Shown here one piece after another: positions 35,964-46,973 of a stretch of 64,000 nt of DNA. Source of the stretch: Siphonodentalium dalli (lineage: Eukaryota; Mollusca; Scaphopoda; Gadilida; Siphonodentaliidae); contig CP136066.1 of NCBI GenBank assembly GCA_032622095.1, forward strand, positions 51,682,911-51,746,910. The letters are read 5' to 3'. The notes under the pieces are model-generated. The model searched no databases. It was not told where the DNA came from and saw nothing but the letters and a program-made list of their open reading frames with translations. The position numbers and the translations under genes are program-made. Positions within the stretch are counted from its first letter, which is position 1. The number at the start of each line of letters is the position of its first letter.

Positions 35964-38900
35964 TAGATGGGAACGAATCATTTTGGGGTCTTTCGATCGA
36001 AAAACATCTTGGCGGCCATCTTGGATTTCAAGGTTGTGCCTTTAGTCTGATCTTCATGAAATTTGTCATGGATGTTAATATTGACATGTAGATGGGAACG
36101 AGTCATTTTTGGGTTGTTCGGCCAAAAAAACATGGCCGCCAGCAGCCATCTTGGATGTTACTCTTTGCATGACTAAATCCTTTGGCGCGGGCTACAGGTC
36201 GTACCTTTGGTCTGATCTTTATGAAATTTGTCATAAATGTTGACATTGACATGTAGATGGGAACGAGTCATTTTGGGGTCATTCGCCAAAAAACATCGCC
36301 GCTGGTGGCCATCTTGGATTTCAAAATTAAATCCATTGGCGCGTTCTACAGGTCGTACTGTTTGTCTGATCATCATGAAATTTGTCATGGATGTTAATAT
36401 TGACATGTAGATGGGAACGAGTCATTTTGGGGTTGTTCGACCAAAAAAAATGGCCGCCAGCAGCCATCTTGGATTTTACTCTTTGCATGACTAAATTCTT
36501 TGGTGCAGGCTACAGGTCGTACCTTTGGTCTGATCTTTATGAAATTTGTCATAAATGTTGACATTGACATGTAGATGGGAACGAGTCATTTTGGGGTCAT
36601 TCGCCAAAAAACATCGCCGCTGGTGGCCATCTTGGATTTCAAAATTAAATCCATTGGCGCGTACTACAGGTCGTACTGTTTGTCTGATCATCATGAAATT
36701 TGTCATGGATGTTAATATTGACATGTAGATGGGAACGAGTCATTTTGGGGTTGTTCGACCAAAAAACATGGCCGCCAGCAGCCATCTTGGATTTTACTCT
36801 TTGCATGACTAAATTCTTTGGTGCAGGCTACAGGTTGTAGCTTTAGTTGGATCTTCATGAAATTTGTCATGAATGTTGACATTGACATGTAGATGGGGAA
36901 TGAGTCATTTTGGGGTCATTTGGCTAAAAAACATGGCCGCTGGCAGCCATCTTTGATTTCAAAATTAAATAGATTGGCGCGGTCTACAGGTCGTACTGTT
37001 TGTCTGATTATCATGAAATTTGTCATGGATGTTAATAATGACAGGCAGATGGGAACGAGTCATTTTGGGGTAGTTTGGCCAAAAAACATGGCCGTCATGA
37101 GCATCTTGGATTTTAATCTTTGCATGACTAAATCCTTGGCGCGGGCTACAGGTCGTAGCTTTGGTCGGATCTTCATGAAATTTGTCATGGCTGTTGATCT
37201 TGACATGTAAATGGGAACGAGTCCTTTTGGGGTCATTCGGTCAAAAGACATGGCCGCCAGCAGCCATCTTGGATTTTACTCTTTGCATGACTAAATCCTT
37301 TGGCACAGGCTACAGGTACTAACTTTGGTCAGATTATTATGAAATTTGTCATGAATGTTGACATTGACATGTAGATGGGAATGAGTCATTTTGGGGTAAT
37401 TTGGCCAAAAAACATGGCGGCTGGCAGCCATCTTTGATTTCAAAATTAAATAGATTGGCGCGGTCTACTGGTCGTACTGTTCGTCTGATTATCATGAAAT
37501 TTGTCATAGATGTTAATATTGACATGTAGATGGCAACGAGTTATTTTGGGGTTGTTAGGCCAAAAAATATGGCCACCAGTAGCCATCTTGGATTTTACTC
37601 TTTGCATGACTAAATCCTTCGGCGCGGGCTACAGGTCGTAGCTTTGGTCGGATCTTCATGAAATTTGTCATGGCTCTTGACATGTAAATGGGAACGAGTC
37701 CTTTTGGGGTCATTCGGTCAAAAGACATGGCCGCCAGCAGCCATCTTGGATTTTACTCTTTGCATGACTAAATCCTTTGGCACAGGCTACAGGTCCAAAC
37801 TTTGGTCAGATTATTATGAAATTTGTCATGAATGTTGACATTGACATGTAGATGGGAATGAGTCATTTTGGGGTAATTTGGCCAAAAAACATGGCCGCTG
37901 GCAGCCATCTTTGATTTCAAAATTAAATCGATTGGCGCGGTCTTCATGTCGTACTGTTCGTCTGATTATCATGAAATTTGTCATGGATGTTAATAATGAC
38001 AGGCTGATGGGAATGAGTCATTTTGGGGTAGTTCGACCAAAAAACATGGCCGTCATGAGCATCTTGGATTTTACTCTTTTCATGACTAAATCCTTCGGCA
38101 CAGGCCCTAGGTCGTACCTTTGGTCAGATCATTATGATATTTGTCATGGCTATTGACATGTACAATGTAGATGGGAACGAGTCATTTTGGGGTCGTTTGA
38201 CCAAAAAACATGGCCGTCAGTGGTCATCTTGGATTTCAAAATTCAATCCATTAGCACGGGCCACAGGTCATATCTTTTGTCGGATCATTATTAGCTCAAC
38301 TTACTTTGTAAGTTTGAGCTATTGCCATGGTTTGGCGTCCGTCGTCCGTGTGTGCGTGTGTCCCTCAACAATTTCCTTTGGCGCGGGCTACAGGTTGTAC
38401 CTTTGGTCTGATCTTTATGAAATTTGTCACGAATGTTGACCTTGACATGTAGATGGGAACGAATGGCCGCTGGTGGCCATCTTGGATTTCAAAATTCAAT
38501 CCATTGGCGCGGGCTACAGGTCGTGCTGTTCGTCTTATCATGAAATTTGTCATGGATGTTAATATTGACATGTAGATGGGAACGAGTGATTTTGGGGTCG
38601 TTCAGCCAAAAATCATGGCCGCCAGCAGCCATCTTGGATTTTACTCTTTGCATGACTAATACAGGTTGTAGCTTTGGTCAGAACTTCATGAAATTTGTCA
38701 TGGATGTTAACAATGACATGTAGATGGGAACGAGTGATTTTGGGGTCGTTCGGCCAAAAAACGTGGATTTTACTCTTTGCATGACTAAATCCTTTGGCGC
38801 GGGCTACAGGTCGTACCTTTGGTCTGATCTTTATTAAATTTGTCATGAATGTTGATATTGACATGTAGATGGGAACGAGTCATTTTGGGGTCATCTGGAC

Positions 38901-40380
38901 AAAAAACATGGCTGCTGGCGGCTATCTTGGATTTCAAAATTCAATCCAATGGCGCGGGCTACAGGTCGTACTGTTCGTCTGATAATCATGAAATTTGTCA
39001 TGGATGTTAATATTGACATGTACAAATGTAGATGGCAACGAGTGATTTTGGGGTCGTTCAGCCAAAACACATGGCCGCCAGCAGCCATCTTGGATTTTAC
39101 TCTTTGCATGACTAAATCCTTTGGCGCGGGCTACAGGTCGTACCTTTGGTCTGATCTTTATGAAATTTGTTATGAATGTTGATATTGACATGTAGATGGG
39201 AATGAGTCATTTTGGGGTCATACGACCAAAAAACACGGCCACTGGCGGCCATCTTGGATTTCAAAATTCAATCCATTGGCACGGGCTACAGGTCGTACTG
39301 TTCGTCTGATCATCATGATATTTATCATGGATGTTAATATTAACATGTAGATGGGAACGAGTGTTTTTGGGGTCATTTGTCTAAAAAACATGTCCGCCAG
39401 CAGCCATATTGGATTTTACTCTTTGCATGACTAAATCCTTTGGTGCGGGCTACAGGTCGTAGCTTTGGTCGGAACTTCATGAAATTTGTCATGGATGTTA
39501 ACAATGACATGTAGATGGGAAACGAGTTATTTTGGGGTCGTTCAGCCGAAAAACATGGCCGCCAGCAGCCATCTTGGATTTTACTCTTTGCATGACTAAA
39601 TCCATTGGCACAGGCTACAGGTCGTACCTTTGATCAGATCATTATGAGATTTGTAAAGGCTGTAGATGGGAACAGTTCATTTTGGGGTAGTTCGGAAAAA
39701 AACATGGCTGCCATTGGCCATTTTAGAATTTACTCTTTGCATCAATAAATCCTTTGGCACACCATAATCACCACATCCCTGATCCGATCATTATGAAACC
39801 TGTCATGAATGTTGATATTGACATGTACATCTAGTCTTACTTAGACATTTCAATTAGCACCTTTCCTATTACTCCATTTACTGTCAACCATTAAATCATT
39901 CCCCTACTAAGTTGAGCTACAGTGTCATTGACACTTTCATTACATTTGTCATGGATGTTAAAATTGACATGTAGATGGGAAACAAGTAATTTTGGGGTTG
40001 TTCGGCCAAAAACATGGCCGCCAGCAGCCATCTTGGATTATACTCTTTGCATGACTAAATTCTTTGTCAAGGGCTACAAGTCGAATCTTTGGTCCAGTCA
40101 TCATGAGATTTGTCATGGATGTTAACAATTACATGTACATGTAGATGGGAAAAGATTCATTTTAAATTCAACCAAAAAACCAGCCATCTTGTATTTTACT
40201 CTTTACACAACTAAATCCTTTGACACGGGCTACATGTCGTATCTTTTGTCGGATCATCATGAAATTTGTGAGGGATGTTAACAATGACATGTAAATAGGA
40301 AGGAGTCTTTTTTGGGTCATTTGCCAAAAAACATGGCTGTCGTGGCCATCTTTGATTTTAATCTTTGCATAACTAGGCCT

Positions 40381-41680
40381 TTCAACTTTCCACATTCCTA
40401 ATCGCTCCATTAACTGTAACACATGAAATTATTCCTTTTCCACGTTAGCTACCGGTACAGTGCCATTGACACTTTGATAATTACATTTCAGTCAATTCAC
40501 ATTTTCAGCTGCATATACATGTATATGTAAACCAATTTCATCATTAAAGAAATTGCAAATTCATCGTTGATTCCATCATCTCAATATTTCATTAAAGTGA
40601 GACTTTATGTTCACACATTGATTCATTCAGGCAACATTTTCTCCATTTCTACACTGTTCATTGCATTGATCGTCTTCAATGGGGATAATCTATAATTCTA
40701 TATGTATATCATCGTTAACTATTAAAGTGACATTTCTCTTCCACCCAATCGATATTGCATTAAAATGACGCTTCATATTCATTACACTTCATTCAATAAT
40801 TTCTGTTTCTACATCACTTATTGCATTGATTGCCTTCAGGTAAGCTAAGCTATGTCCGACTCAAATATTAAAGTGACGCATCATATTCACTACACTTCAT
40901 TCAATAATTTCTTTTTCTACATAGTTTACATGTATTGCATTGATTGCCTGCAGCTAAGGTAATCTATGTCCGACTCAAATAATACAAATATTAAAGGCAT
41001 TCCATTTCCATCCATTAATTCTAAGGAAACTTCTGCTGTGATATATATATGTATATATGCATACAGGGTACTACATGTGCTACACAACTCGGATAAATGT
41101 CTGTCATCACACTAAAATACCATGTTATAACTTGAATTGATATATTCGTAATCGTATATAGTCACCAATAGCTGGGTTACTACCGTAGTACCTGACATTG
41201 CCCATCTAGCGAACTATTCAAACCCAACAGGCCTGGTTGATTTCGCTGTGGGATGATGGTTCACTTCCATCCTCAAGCTAATTATGCCATTTCATGGCAT
41301 AATTTTGTTCTGACGTGCAGGGGTAGATATGCTTGAGGCCCCACCACAGTTCAATTCACACCAGGTTCTCAGCTAGTATTATCTTATGTTCGAACTTTAC
41401 TCATGTTTGGACTGATCATAACCATGATTTTAATGCTGGGTTTGAATAGTTCACTATATGGGTAATGTCCGTTACTACGGTGATAACCCGGCTATTGGTG
41501 ACTATATACGATTACGAATATATCAATCCAAGTTCTAGCATGGTATTTGTGTGATGACACAGACATTTCTCCGAGTGGTGTAGCACATGAAGTACCCTGT
41601 ACGGAACATCCTATAATTATTGTAACATTGAACTTAATGATCAACTTGGTGGTTGCTCCATTACGTGTCACGTACGATCA
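40381..41680 (+). repeat. Module S, most complete copy
   Basis: Three imperfect tandem units of about 110-120 bp (40,600-40,985; each with ATTAAAGTGA, TTCATTCA, TTGCATTGAT and often GTCCGACTCAAAT), an (AT)n tract, then a 0.54 kb inverted repeat and a right end GGTTGCTCCATTACGTGTCA...CGATCA. It appears in part at 12,779-13,660 (inverse) and at 22,022-22,670 plus 42,700-42,852. Confidence 0.8.
41065..41601. repeat. Inverted repeat inside module S
   Basis: Arms of about 150 bp (about 41,065-41,218 and 41,445-41,601) run from TACAGGGTAC through CACCAATAGC and GAACTATTCAAACCC, and back. The middle holds a smaller dyad with CCTCAAGC / GCTTGAGG and, only in this copy, a perfect hairpin AATTATGCCAT-TTC-ATGGCATAATT at 41,280-41,304. 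Confidence 0.75.
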
Positions 41681-41682
41681 TA

Positions 41683-42145
41683 TTATATGGGTTGCCTATT
41701 TGGGGTCATGCTGACACTGGAAATATTATTTTCAAACAACAGAAAAAAGCCATCCGTATCATGGCAAACAGAACGTATAGAAGCCACACAGAGCCCATAT
41801 TTCGCAAAGAAAATATTCTGAAATTTTATGACTTGTATCGGTTACAATCGGCTACAATTGTATTTGATTGGACAAAAGGAAATCTTCCGAAATCATTTGA
41901 TAATTCGTTTGAATATACAAAGGCTAATACTCGACAAGCTGGAAATTTGAAAGCAGTAACCCCGAGAACGACTTTTATTACCCAAACACGCGTTTCCGTG
42001 CACATGGAACTCATTGGATAAAAATCTCAAAAATATCAGATTTCGAAATAGATTTAAAAAAGAATTGAAAAATAAATATTTATCGCAATATGCAACAAAA
42101 GTTAAATGCAACAACTCATTTTGTCAAGACTGTAAAGTGGCTTAA
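41683..42145 (+). pseudogene. LINE-1 ORF2, part 3: C-terminal end
   Basis: Continues the reverse transcriptase from 30,379: LYGLPIWGHADTG, QQKKAIRIM and the C-terminal tail. A one-base frameshift occurs near 41,980; in the shifted frame the protein goes on through KKELKNKYLSQYATKVKCNN and ends CQDCKVA at 42,145, the Cys-containing tail usual at the end of such LINE proteins. Frame opening upstream of 41,683 is by chance through the inserted element. Confidence 0.85.
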
Positions 42146-42699
42146 GAGAGCATTGACCCCTAATCCTCCCATCATTGTAGTCATTGTAATCCAGTCTGGT
42201 ATGTTCACCTTAACATTTTGGCGGGACGAAACGAGAAATTGCTTCCTACATATCGATATATGAATTCCTCGATAACCTGAAACAAATACTTGCTTCAGCA
42301 ACAACGATCTCTCAATGCATTTGATAATCGGAAGCCATTATTTTCTTAACCAGTAAATATTCGAAACAGCCCCGGCCATACCCCCATCATTAGTGACATA
42401 TTTAATATAAGCCCATGATTACAACCAATACATATGTAGTAACACATATCCATGTAGATGCACCCCATAAGTGGTTTGGATACTTTATTTTTCTATTATT
42501 TAGTACATTCTATCCTTTTCATTATCATTTCACTTCATTAGTTGCCACTTCATGTTTATATATGTAGGGGCGACAGGAAGACGGCCCATCTGGGCCATGT
42601 CGCTCCTGTATAATATCATTTTTGTTTGTTTATTATCACCATTGTCATAAGCTTGTGAATATTATACAAATAAACAATCATCATCATCATCATCATCAT
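42146..42699 (+). other. LINE-1 3-prime UTR with hairpin and ATC tail
   Basis: Contains GCGACA (42,570-42,575) pairing with TGTCGC (42,598-42,603) around an inner GGCCC-ATCT-GGGCC stem, then AT-rich sequence and (ATC)8 to 42,700. A 3-prime hairpin and a short microsatellite tail are typical of LINEs whose reverse transcriptase recognises a structured 3-prime end rather than poly-A. Confidence 0.8.
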
Positions 42700-42852
42700 C
42701 CAAGGTCTAGCATGGTATTTTTGTGACGACACAGACATTTCTCCGAGTGGTGTAACACATGCAGTACCCTGTATGGTACATCATATAATTATTGTAACGT
42801 TGAACTGAATGATCAATTTGGTGGTTGCTCCATTACGTGTCACGTACGATCA
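42700..42852 (+). repeat. Module S, right end after the LINE
   Basis: CCAAGGTCTAGCATGG onward matches 41,530-41,680 with about ten substitutions in 150 bp. It ends at the identical CGTACGATCA before TA, and supplies the part of module S missing after 22,670. Confidence 0.85.
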
Positions 42853-44349
42853 TATTATCCTATAGATGTGGAAATGTTCGGACCAATTGTGATAACATGA
42901 TTACTGTAAACATTACAATTCTGTGATTTGAATCGCAAATACTGTTCAAATCTATGAAAATATATTCTTTTTGTTACAACAATGAGAACTGTATAGTTAG
43001 GTATTGGCTTTTTCCAGTTAGTATTGGGAATGGACACTGCATCACACCCCGCCAATCGCGCAACCACTGCAGGCCACGTCCCTGCTAGAGCGTACCAGTT
43101 GGCTATTAACTATAGACCACAATTTCCGAAACATCCCTCCGTGTTCGTAAGATGTTATTCATTTAAATTTATTTATAAACATACTTAAACCAGACCCCAT
43201 CTATATTTCCGACAAAAGGAGGACCATAACTTATGTCTTAACTTTAGGATTTTTCCTAAGAACCTCACGTTAGACTTAAAGTTAAGACCAAAATTAAGAC
43301 TATATTAAGTAAGACACTGTTCGTGAAACGCACTTACGACTGAAGTTTGAACTTAAGACCATCTTACGTCCCAACTTTGTCAGTTGCTTTTATGAAACTG
43401 GGCCTAGCCATAATCGAGTATGACAAGGAGTATGATTGATGGGAGTCTCCAATAATTGGGCTATTACAGTCTATTACCTGGTTAGTTTGATACCGACTGC
43501 GATATGAGCCCGAGGAAACGACCGTAACGTCGTATCAGTGTGAAATATGGCACTGACGAGCAATAGCACTGTCAGAAATTGCAACGCATTCCAGATCATA
43601 TATTATATACCCATGATTGCAATTATGGAAGATAAAATATTTTGGTTTCACGAATGACCAACTCATAATTCCGTTAAAACAACTAATCCTTCAAAATTAT
43701 GACAACTATATAAGGCTTATCACTGAAGGTTTCTCATGCATATCACCATAATTCCCAACCACATCATTTACCGGACTCGGCCTCTGGGTCGCAGTTCGAC
43801 TTCTTTTCCTCTCCAAAAATTCACGTTTCTATAAATAAAACGACCATGTCCCACTGCATACCAAGAAATGCGGCACCTTATACGCGGAGCGCGAAATAAG
43901 GTTATTATGAGTATTCCTAGGTCCGATATATTTTGGTCGATAACATACTGACCAAGTAGTATAATAATTTTAACAATATGTCACTATTAGCCAGTCAAAA
44001 TCATATAATAATAGTTCGAATGTGTCATTCCGGTAGTTTTTTCGGATTAGACTGGCAAGGTAGGGTGATCTTTTGTTTGTACATGTATATCGGTGATTGA
44101 TATTTATATATTATGACTACGAATGAAATAACAGTAGGATGATGTAATAAAATTATACATTTTATGGTATTTTATTTTATTCGGATATCAGTATTTTGTA
44201 TATACACCAAATAACCTATATAACAAGTGTGTGAGATGTGTGTGTGAGAGGCTCTATATGTGGGCCTTGAGATAGCGTGAGAGGGTGTGTGTGTGTTTAT
44301 CTGTCACGATTTTGGCGCGTTTAAAAATATCGCTCGCTCATGTCCGATT
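42853..44349. other. Unassigned sequence
   Basis: About 1.5 kb with only short frames. 43,230-43,370 holds several TTAAG/CTTAAG-containing inverted words, and 44,220-44,300 is GTGTGTGAGA-rich. No domain, RNA or transposon terminus recognised. Confidence 0.3.
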
Positions 44350-45524
44350 TCACACAAATTTTCACTAACCATGCTCTTAAATATTCGTTAATGGGCAACG
44401 AAACCGCAAACACTATATACCATACGTGTTTATTGGAGTGACAGTCAACAATGTCGGATTGGGACCACTTAAGCATATGGTCGAATCGTTGAATTATGCA
44501 ATCTTATCAGCAACGAGATTACATACTGGCTCTCCTTACCACATCTGTTGATAGAGTTGGGATTCTGTTCTTGATCTAACACGACAGCGCCTATATATGT
44601 TGGGAGATTTAGGATTCTTTTCTCGATCTGGAAAGATCTAGCTACACCTTTTGTAACAATAGTTTCCCGATTTATTTGTAAAGCACATCCATTATCAAGA
44701 TTGTTCAATGTCGCACAGCGCACGGGTTGTGTTTCTTGGTCAACACACGCCCAACTGGACTTTCCAGTTAACCCATTGGATGTGGTGCTCTAAGTTGGTC
44801 AGAGCATTGGAATATAGTTATTTACCAGAATAAAAAAACAGCTCAATCCAAAAAAAAAAAAAAATTCCAATTTTTGTTTTAAAGGCACGGGAGGCCTTGG
44901 TGGTGGGTATGCTGGTAAAATACTTACCTCCGTTGAAAACCGCCATAAACAGAAAATATATTCAAATATAGACAGACTTTGTTCGTATAGCAATTAGACA
45001 TGTCGCATAAACATTATGTTATTGTCAGATGTTTACCCATTGTTATGTAAACAAGTGCACAACAAAGTTACCTTTTCTGGCGTTTGTTTATATTATGATG
45101 ATACACATAAAGAGCGCTCTTTGTTAGTGTATTCCTGATATGGAAATAATAAAGAGCGTTTATATACTTTTTGTGTGATTATCCGATAGAATTGCGCTGT
45201 CCTCTGTAACGCAGTCATGTTCTTGTTTAGATAATACATAGTAGATCTTGATGGTAGCATGCTATTTACGCGATGATTGTGGTATATACATGTATGAACA
45301 AAACTATGTACATTGTGGTTGGAACAAATATGAATATTTCGACAACGAAGGCTTCCCATGCTATTAATCTAAAGTCATATGGCGGTTTGCATCTCAAAAT
45401 ACATGCTTCCCCTGTTATGATTTCCCGGTATCGAAATAGGTCTATAAATGCTTGAACTACATTTCTGTAGGCATTGCCTGTGCCTGCATGTCGCATTGAA
45501 GTAAACAAAATATACAATTTTAAC
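44350..45524 (-). repeat. Diverged outlying copy of the 1.43 kb repeat
   Basis: 44,350-44,880 matches the middle of the 46,974-54,151 unit (TTTTCACTAACCATGCTC, GTGTTTATTGGAGTG, TTCTCGATCTGG) at clearly lower identity than the array copies have to each other. The match resumes at 45,355-45,524 (AATCTAAAGTCATATGGCGG). The 475 bp between is absent from the array units and has weak similarity to F1 arm sequence near 12,130 (AAAACCGCCATAAACAG), suggesting an insertion. Confidence 0.7.
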
Positions 45525-45902
45525 CAGGGGGGGGGGGGTCGGAAAAAATTACAGGATACAAGGACCTGGTGGGTGGTTATCCCAGAGTCCGGAATGCAGA
45601 TTTTTTTCTGATGCCATCATTTTTTTCCAAAATCATTTCTAAGACAAATTACAGCTTCAAAATGAATTGAATCATTGAAACAATCAGATTCATGTAGTAG
45701 TGCATGCTATAGTCTTATACAAGTGAGGGGGCTCTATATTTATTTATTTGTCCACAATTTCTCCCTTTAACAGTTGAAATCATGGGGTGGGTCCGGTTTT
45801 GGTCGAGGAAAAAAATTGCAATAAAAAAAAATCCATTCTCATCTTTTCTCATAGTTTACCATGGCTTTTGTTTTTAAATTTATTATACATGGAAGATATC
45901 TG
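45525..45902. other. Unassigned sequence
   Basis: Begins with a G12 run, then AT-rich DNA with poly-A and poly-T tracts. No feature recognised. Confidence 0.3.
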
Positions 45903-46049
45903 CGTGTTTTGAGTGGATACTGGAAGTATCTCATGAGTGGTCACAGTGATATACTGGAATCATCACGAGTGGCTAAAGGCCACGAGTGATGATTCCAGTA
46001 TCTCACTGTGACCACGAATGAGGTAATTCTGGTATTCACTCAAAACACG
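45903..46049. repeat. 147 bp near-perfect hairpin
   Basis: Two 71 bp arms, CGTGTTTTGAGTGG...CACGAGTGGC and its complement, joined by a 5-base loop TAAAG. They differ at only a few positions plus small indels. The inner part repeats CACGAGTG. It is probably a foldback-type MITE; flanks give no clear target duplication. It lies just before a poly-T run. Confidence 0.85.
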
Positions 46050-46973
46050 AAGGTTTTTTTTATTATATGCGCTATTTACTAAAATAGATCGAGGAATCAA
46101 TTCAAAATCGAACTGATTCCGATTCACATCGGCAATATTTCTGCACAACAGATAACTCAGAATACACATGCTTCAAATGTGCGTAATATATCAGATACCT
46201 TTATTTCAAATATACCAACTTACTTGCTTGTGTACTATTAGCAATGTGGCATTGCATTTTTGTCTCTTATTGACACAAAATCGTTAGTTGAACAGTGATT
46301 GGAGCATTAAAAGGCTCCAGATCCAATCTCAGAGCATCTAATTTTCAAAATGTTCCGGGGAGTCCCCCTGACCCCCTCCCGTACTCCCCCCTCAGGCCTT
46401 CTGGAGATACTACTCGCCTTGACATTTTGTATGAGAGCTACTCGCCTAGAATGATTTTAAGGGGAGCTCATCATTGCTCACCAGTGATTTCCGACATGGA
46501 GAAGACTGGAACTGTGTTTATTTAATCAAATTGATGGTGTTTTTACTTTACACATGCACATATTTTAACCTATTGCTAACAAGGGACACATCTATCCTGT
46601 TAAAGTGGGTAATTTGACATTTATAACCATAAATATTTGAGTTTTTAAAGGTTTTGTTGGCATATTTTTCAGGCATGTGCTTTGTTTGTTTATTTGTTGG
46701 GGGTGTACTTGATCAGCGTTCTCTCAGTTCCGGTGCAGACACAATGAGAGACCCTTACCCTGCCAACAACACATTATTTAGTAGAATTTACATCAATTGT
46801 GGGGGCGGGTGTCCCAGACCTGGTTGGAAAAAACGTACGGTCCCGGGTGGGTGTCCCAGACCTGGGTGGAAAAAAACTTACGCTCCCGGTGTAGTGGGTC
46901 CCAAAAACTGAAAAACACAAAATTTCCACCTTGTTTCCGAAATTATATTTTTTTTACCCATCCCCCCTGTTTT
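46050..46973. other. Unassigned sequence with a short tandem duplication
   Basis: Contains two tandem copies of a segment of about 43 bp, GGTGTCCCAGACCTGG-GGAAAAAA-CCCGG, at 46,805-46,890, and a CCCCCTGACCCCCTCCC stretch at 46,364. Short frames (76 and 85 codons) show no known domain. The array of 1.43 kb units begins immediately after. Confidence 0.35.

Larger units (their letters stand above)
34799..40380 (+). repeat. Array of 155-165 bp repeats in 317 bp dimers
   Basis: About 30 units. Each contains GGCGCGGGCTACAGGTCGTA, CATGAAATTTGTCATG, TTGACATTGACATGTAGATG, GAACGAGTCATTTTGGGGT, AACATGGCCGCCAGCAGCC and ATCTTGGATTT. Alternate units differ (GTACCTTTGG against GTACTGTTTG), giving a dimer of about 317 bp, clearest at 36,182-36,815. 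Two sub-blocks start with a hairpin, TAGCTCAACTTAC-loop-GTAAGTTTGAGCTA, at 34,799-34,831 and 38,292-38,321, each followed by TTGCCATGG and GGCGTCCGTC. The array carries the hAT and MITE-A insertions below. Its open frames are repeat-derived. Confidence 0.9.
30380..41680. mobile_element. 11.3 kb TA-flanked composite element inside LINE-1
   Basis: Starts with the foldback terminus GCAACCACCCCAGTGGGTG after TA (30,378-30,379) and ends ...GTCACGTACGATCA before TA (41,681-41,682). Deleting it with one TA rejoins the LINE codons exactly, which fixes both ends. Order: foldback arm (to 33,512), a 1.3 kb spacer, a 5.6 kb repeat array, module S. The ends are not simple inverted repeats; a 9-bp GGTGGTTGC (complement of the left terminus) lies 24 bp inside the right end. 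The same right end occurs at 42,852. No transposase is visible. It may be one large non-autonomous element or a fusion of several that moved together. Confidence 0.75.
22671..42699 (+). mobile_element. LINE-1: non-LTR retrotransposon split by two insertions
   Basis: Removing 26,764-29,563 with one TTAA, and 30,380-41,680 with one TA, leaves about 5.9 kb: a 2.3 kb 5-prime portion, a continuous endonuclease/reverse-transcriptase ORF2 and a 3-prime UTR ending in (ATC)n. That is an ordinary full-length size for CR1/L2/Jockey-like LINEs. The two flanks are consecutive parts of module S (GATTACGAA before, CCAAGGTCTAGC after; the intact copy at 41,510-41,545 joins them), so the whole LINE landed in module S. 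No clear target-site duplication is seen. Confidence 0.8.

Noticed and set aside
41535-42858. Reading 41,683-42,699 as a separate 5-prime-truncated LINE with a 150 bp target duplication
   Set aside because: The fragment begins at exactly the codon where the upstream LINE stops at 30,379, and module S is continuous between 22,670 and 42,700. A single LINE interrupted by an insertion explains both; the long-duplication model explains neither.
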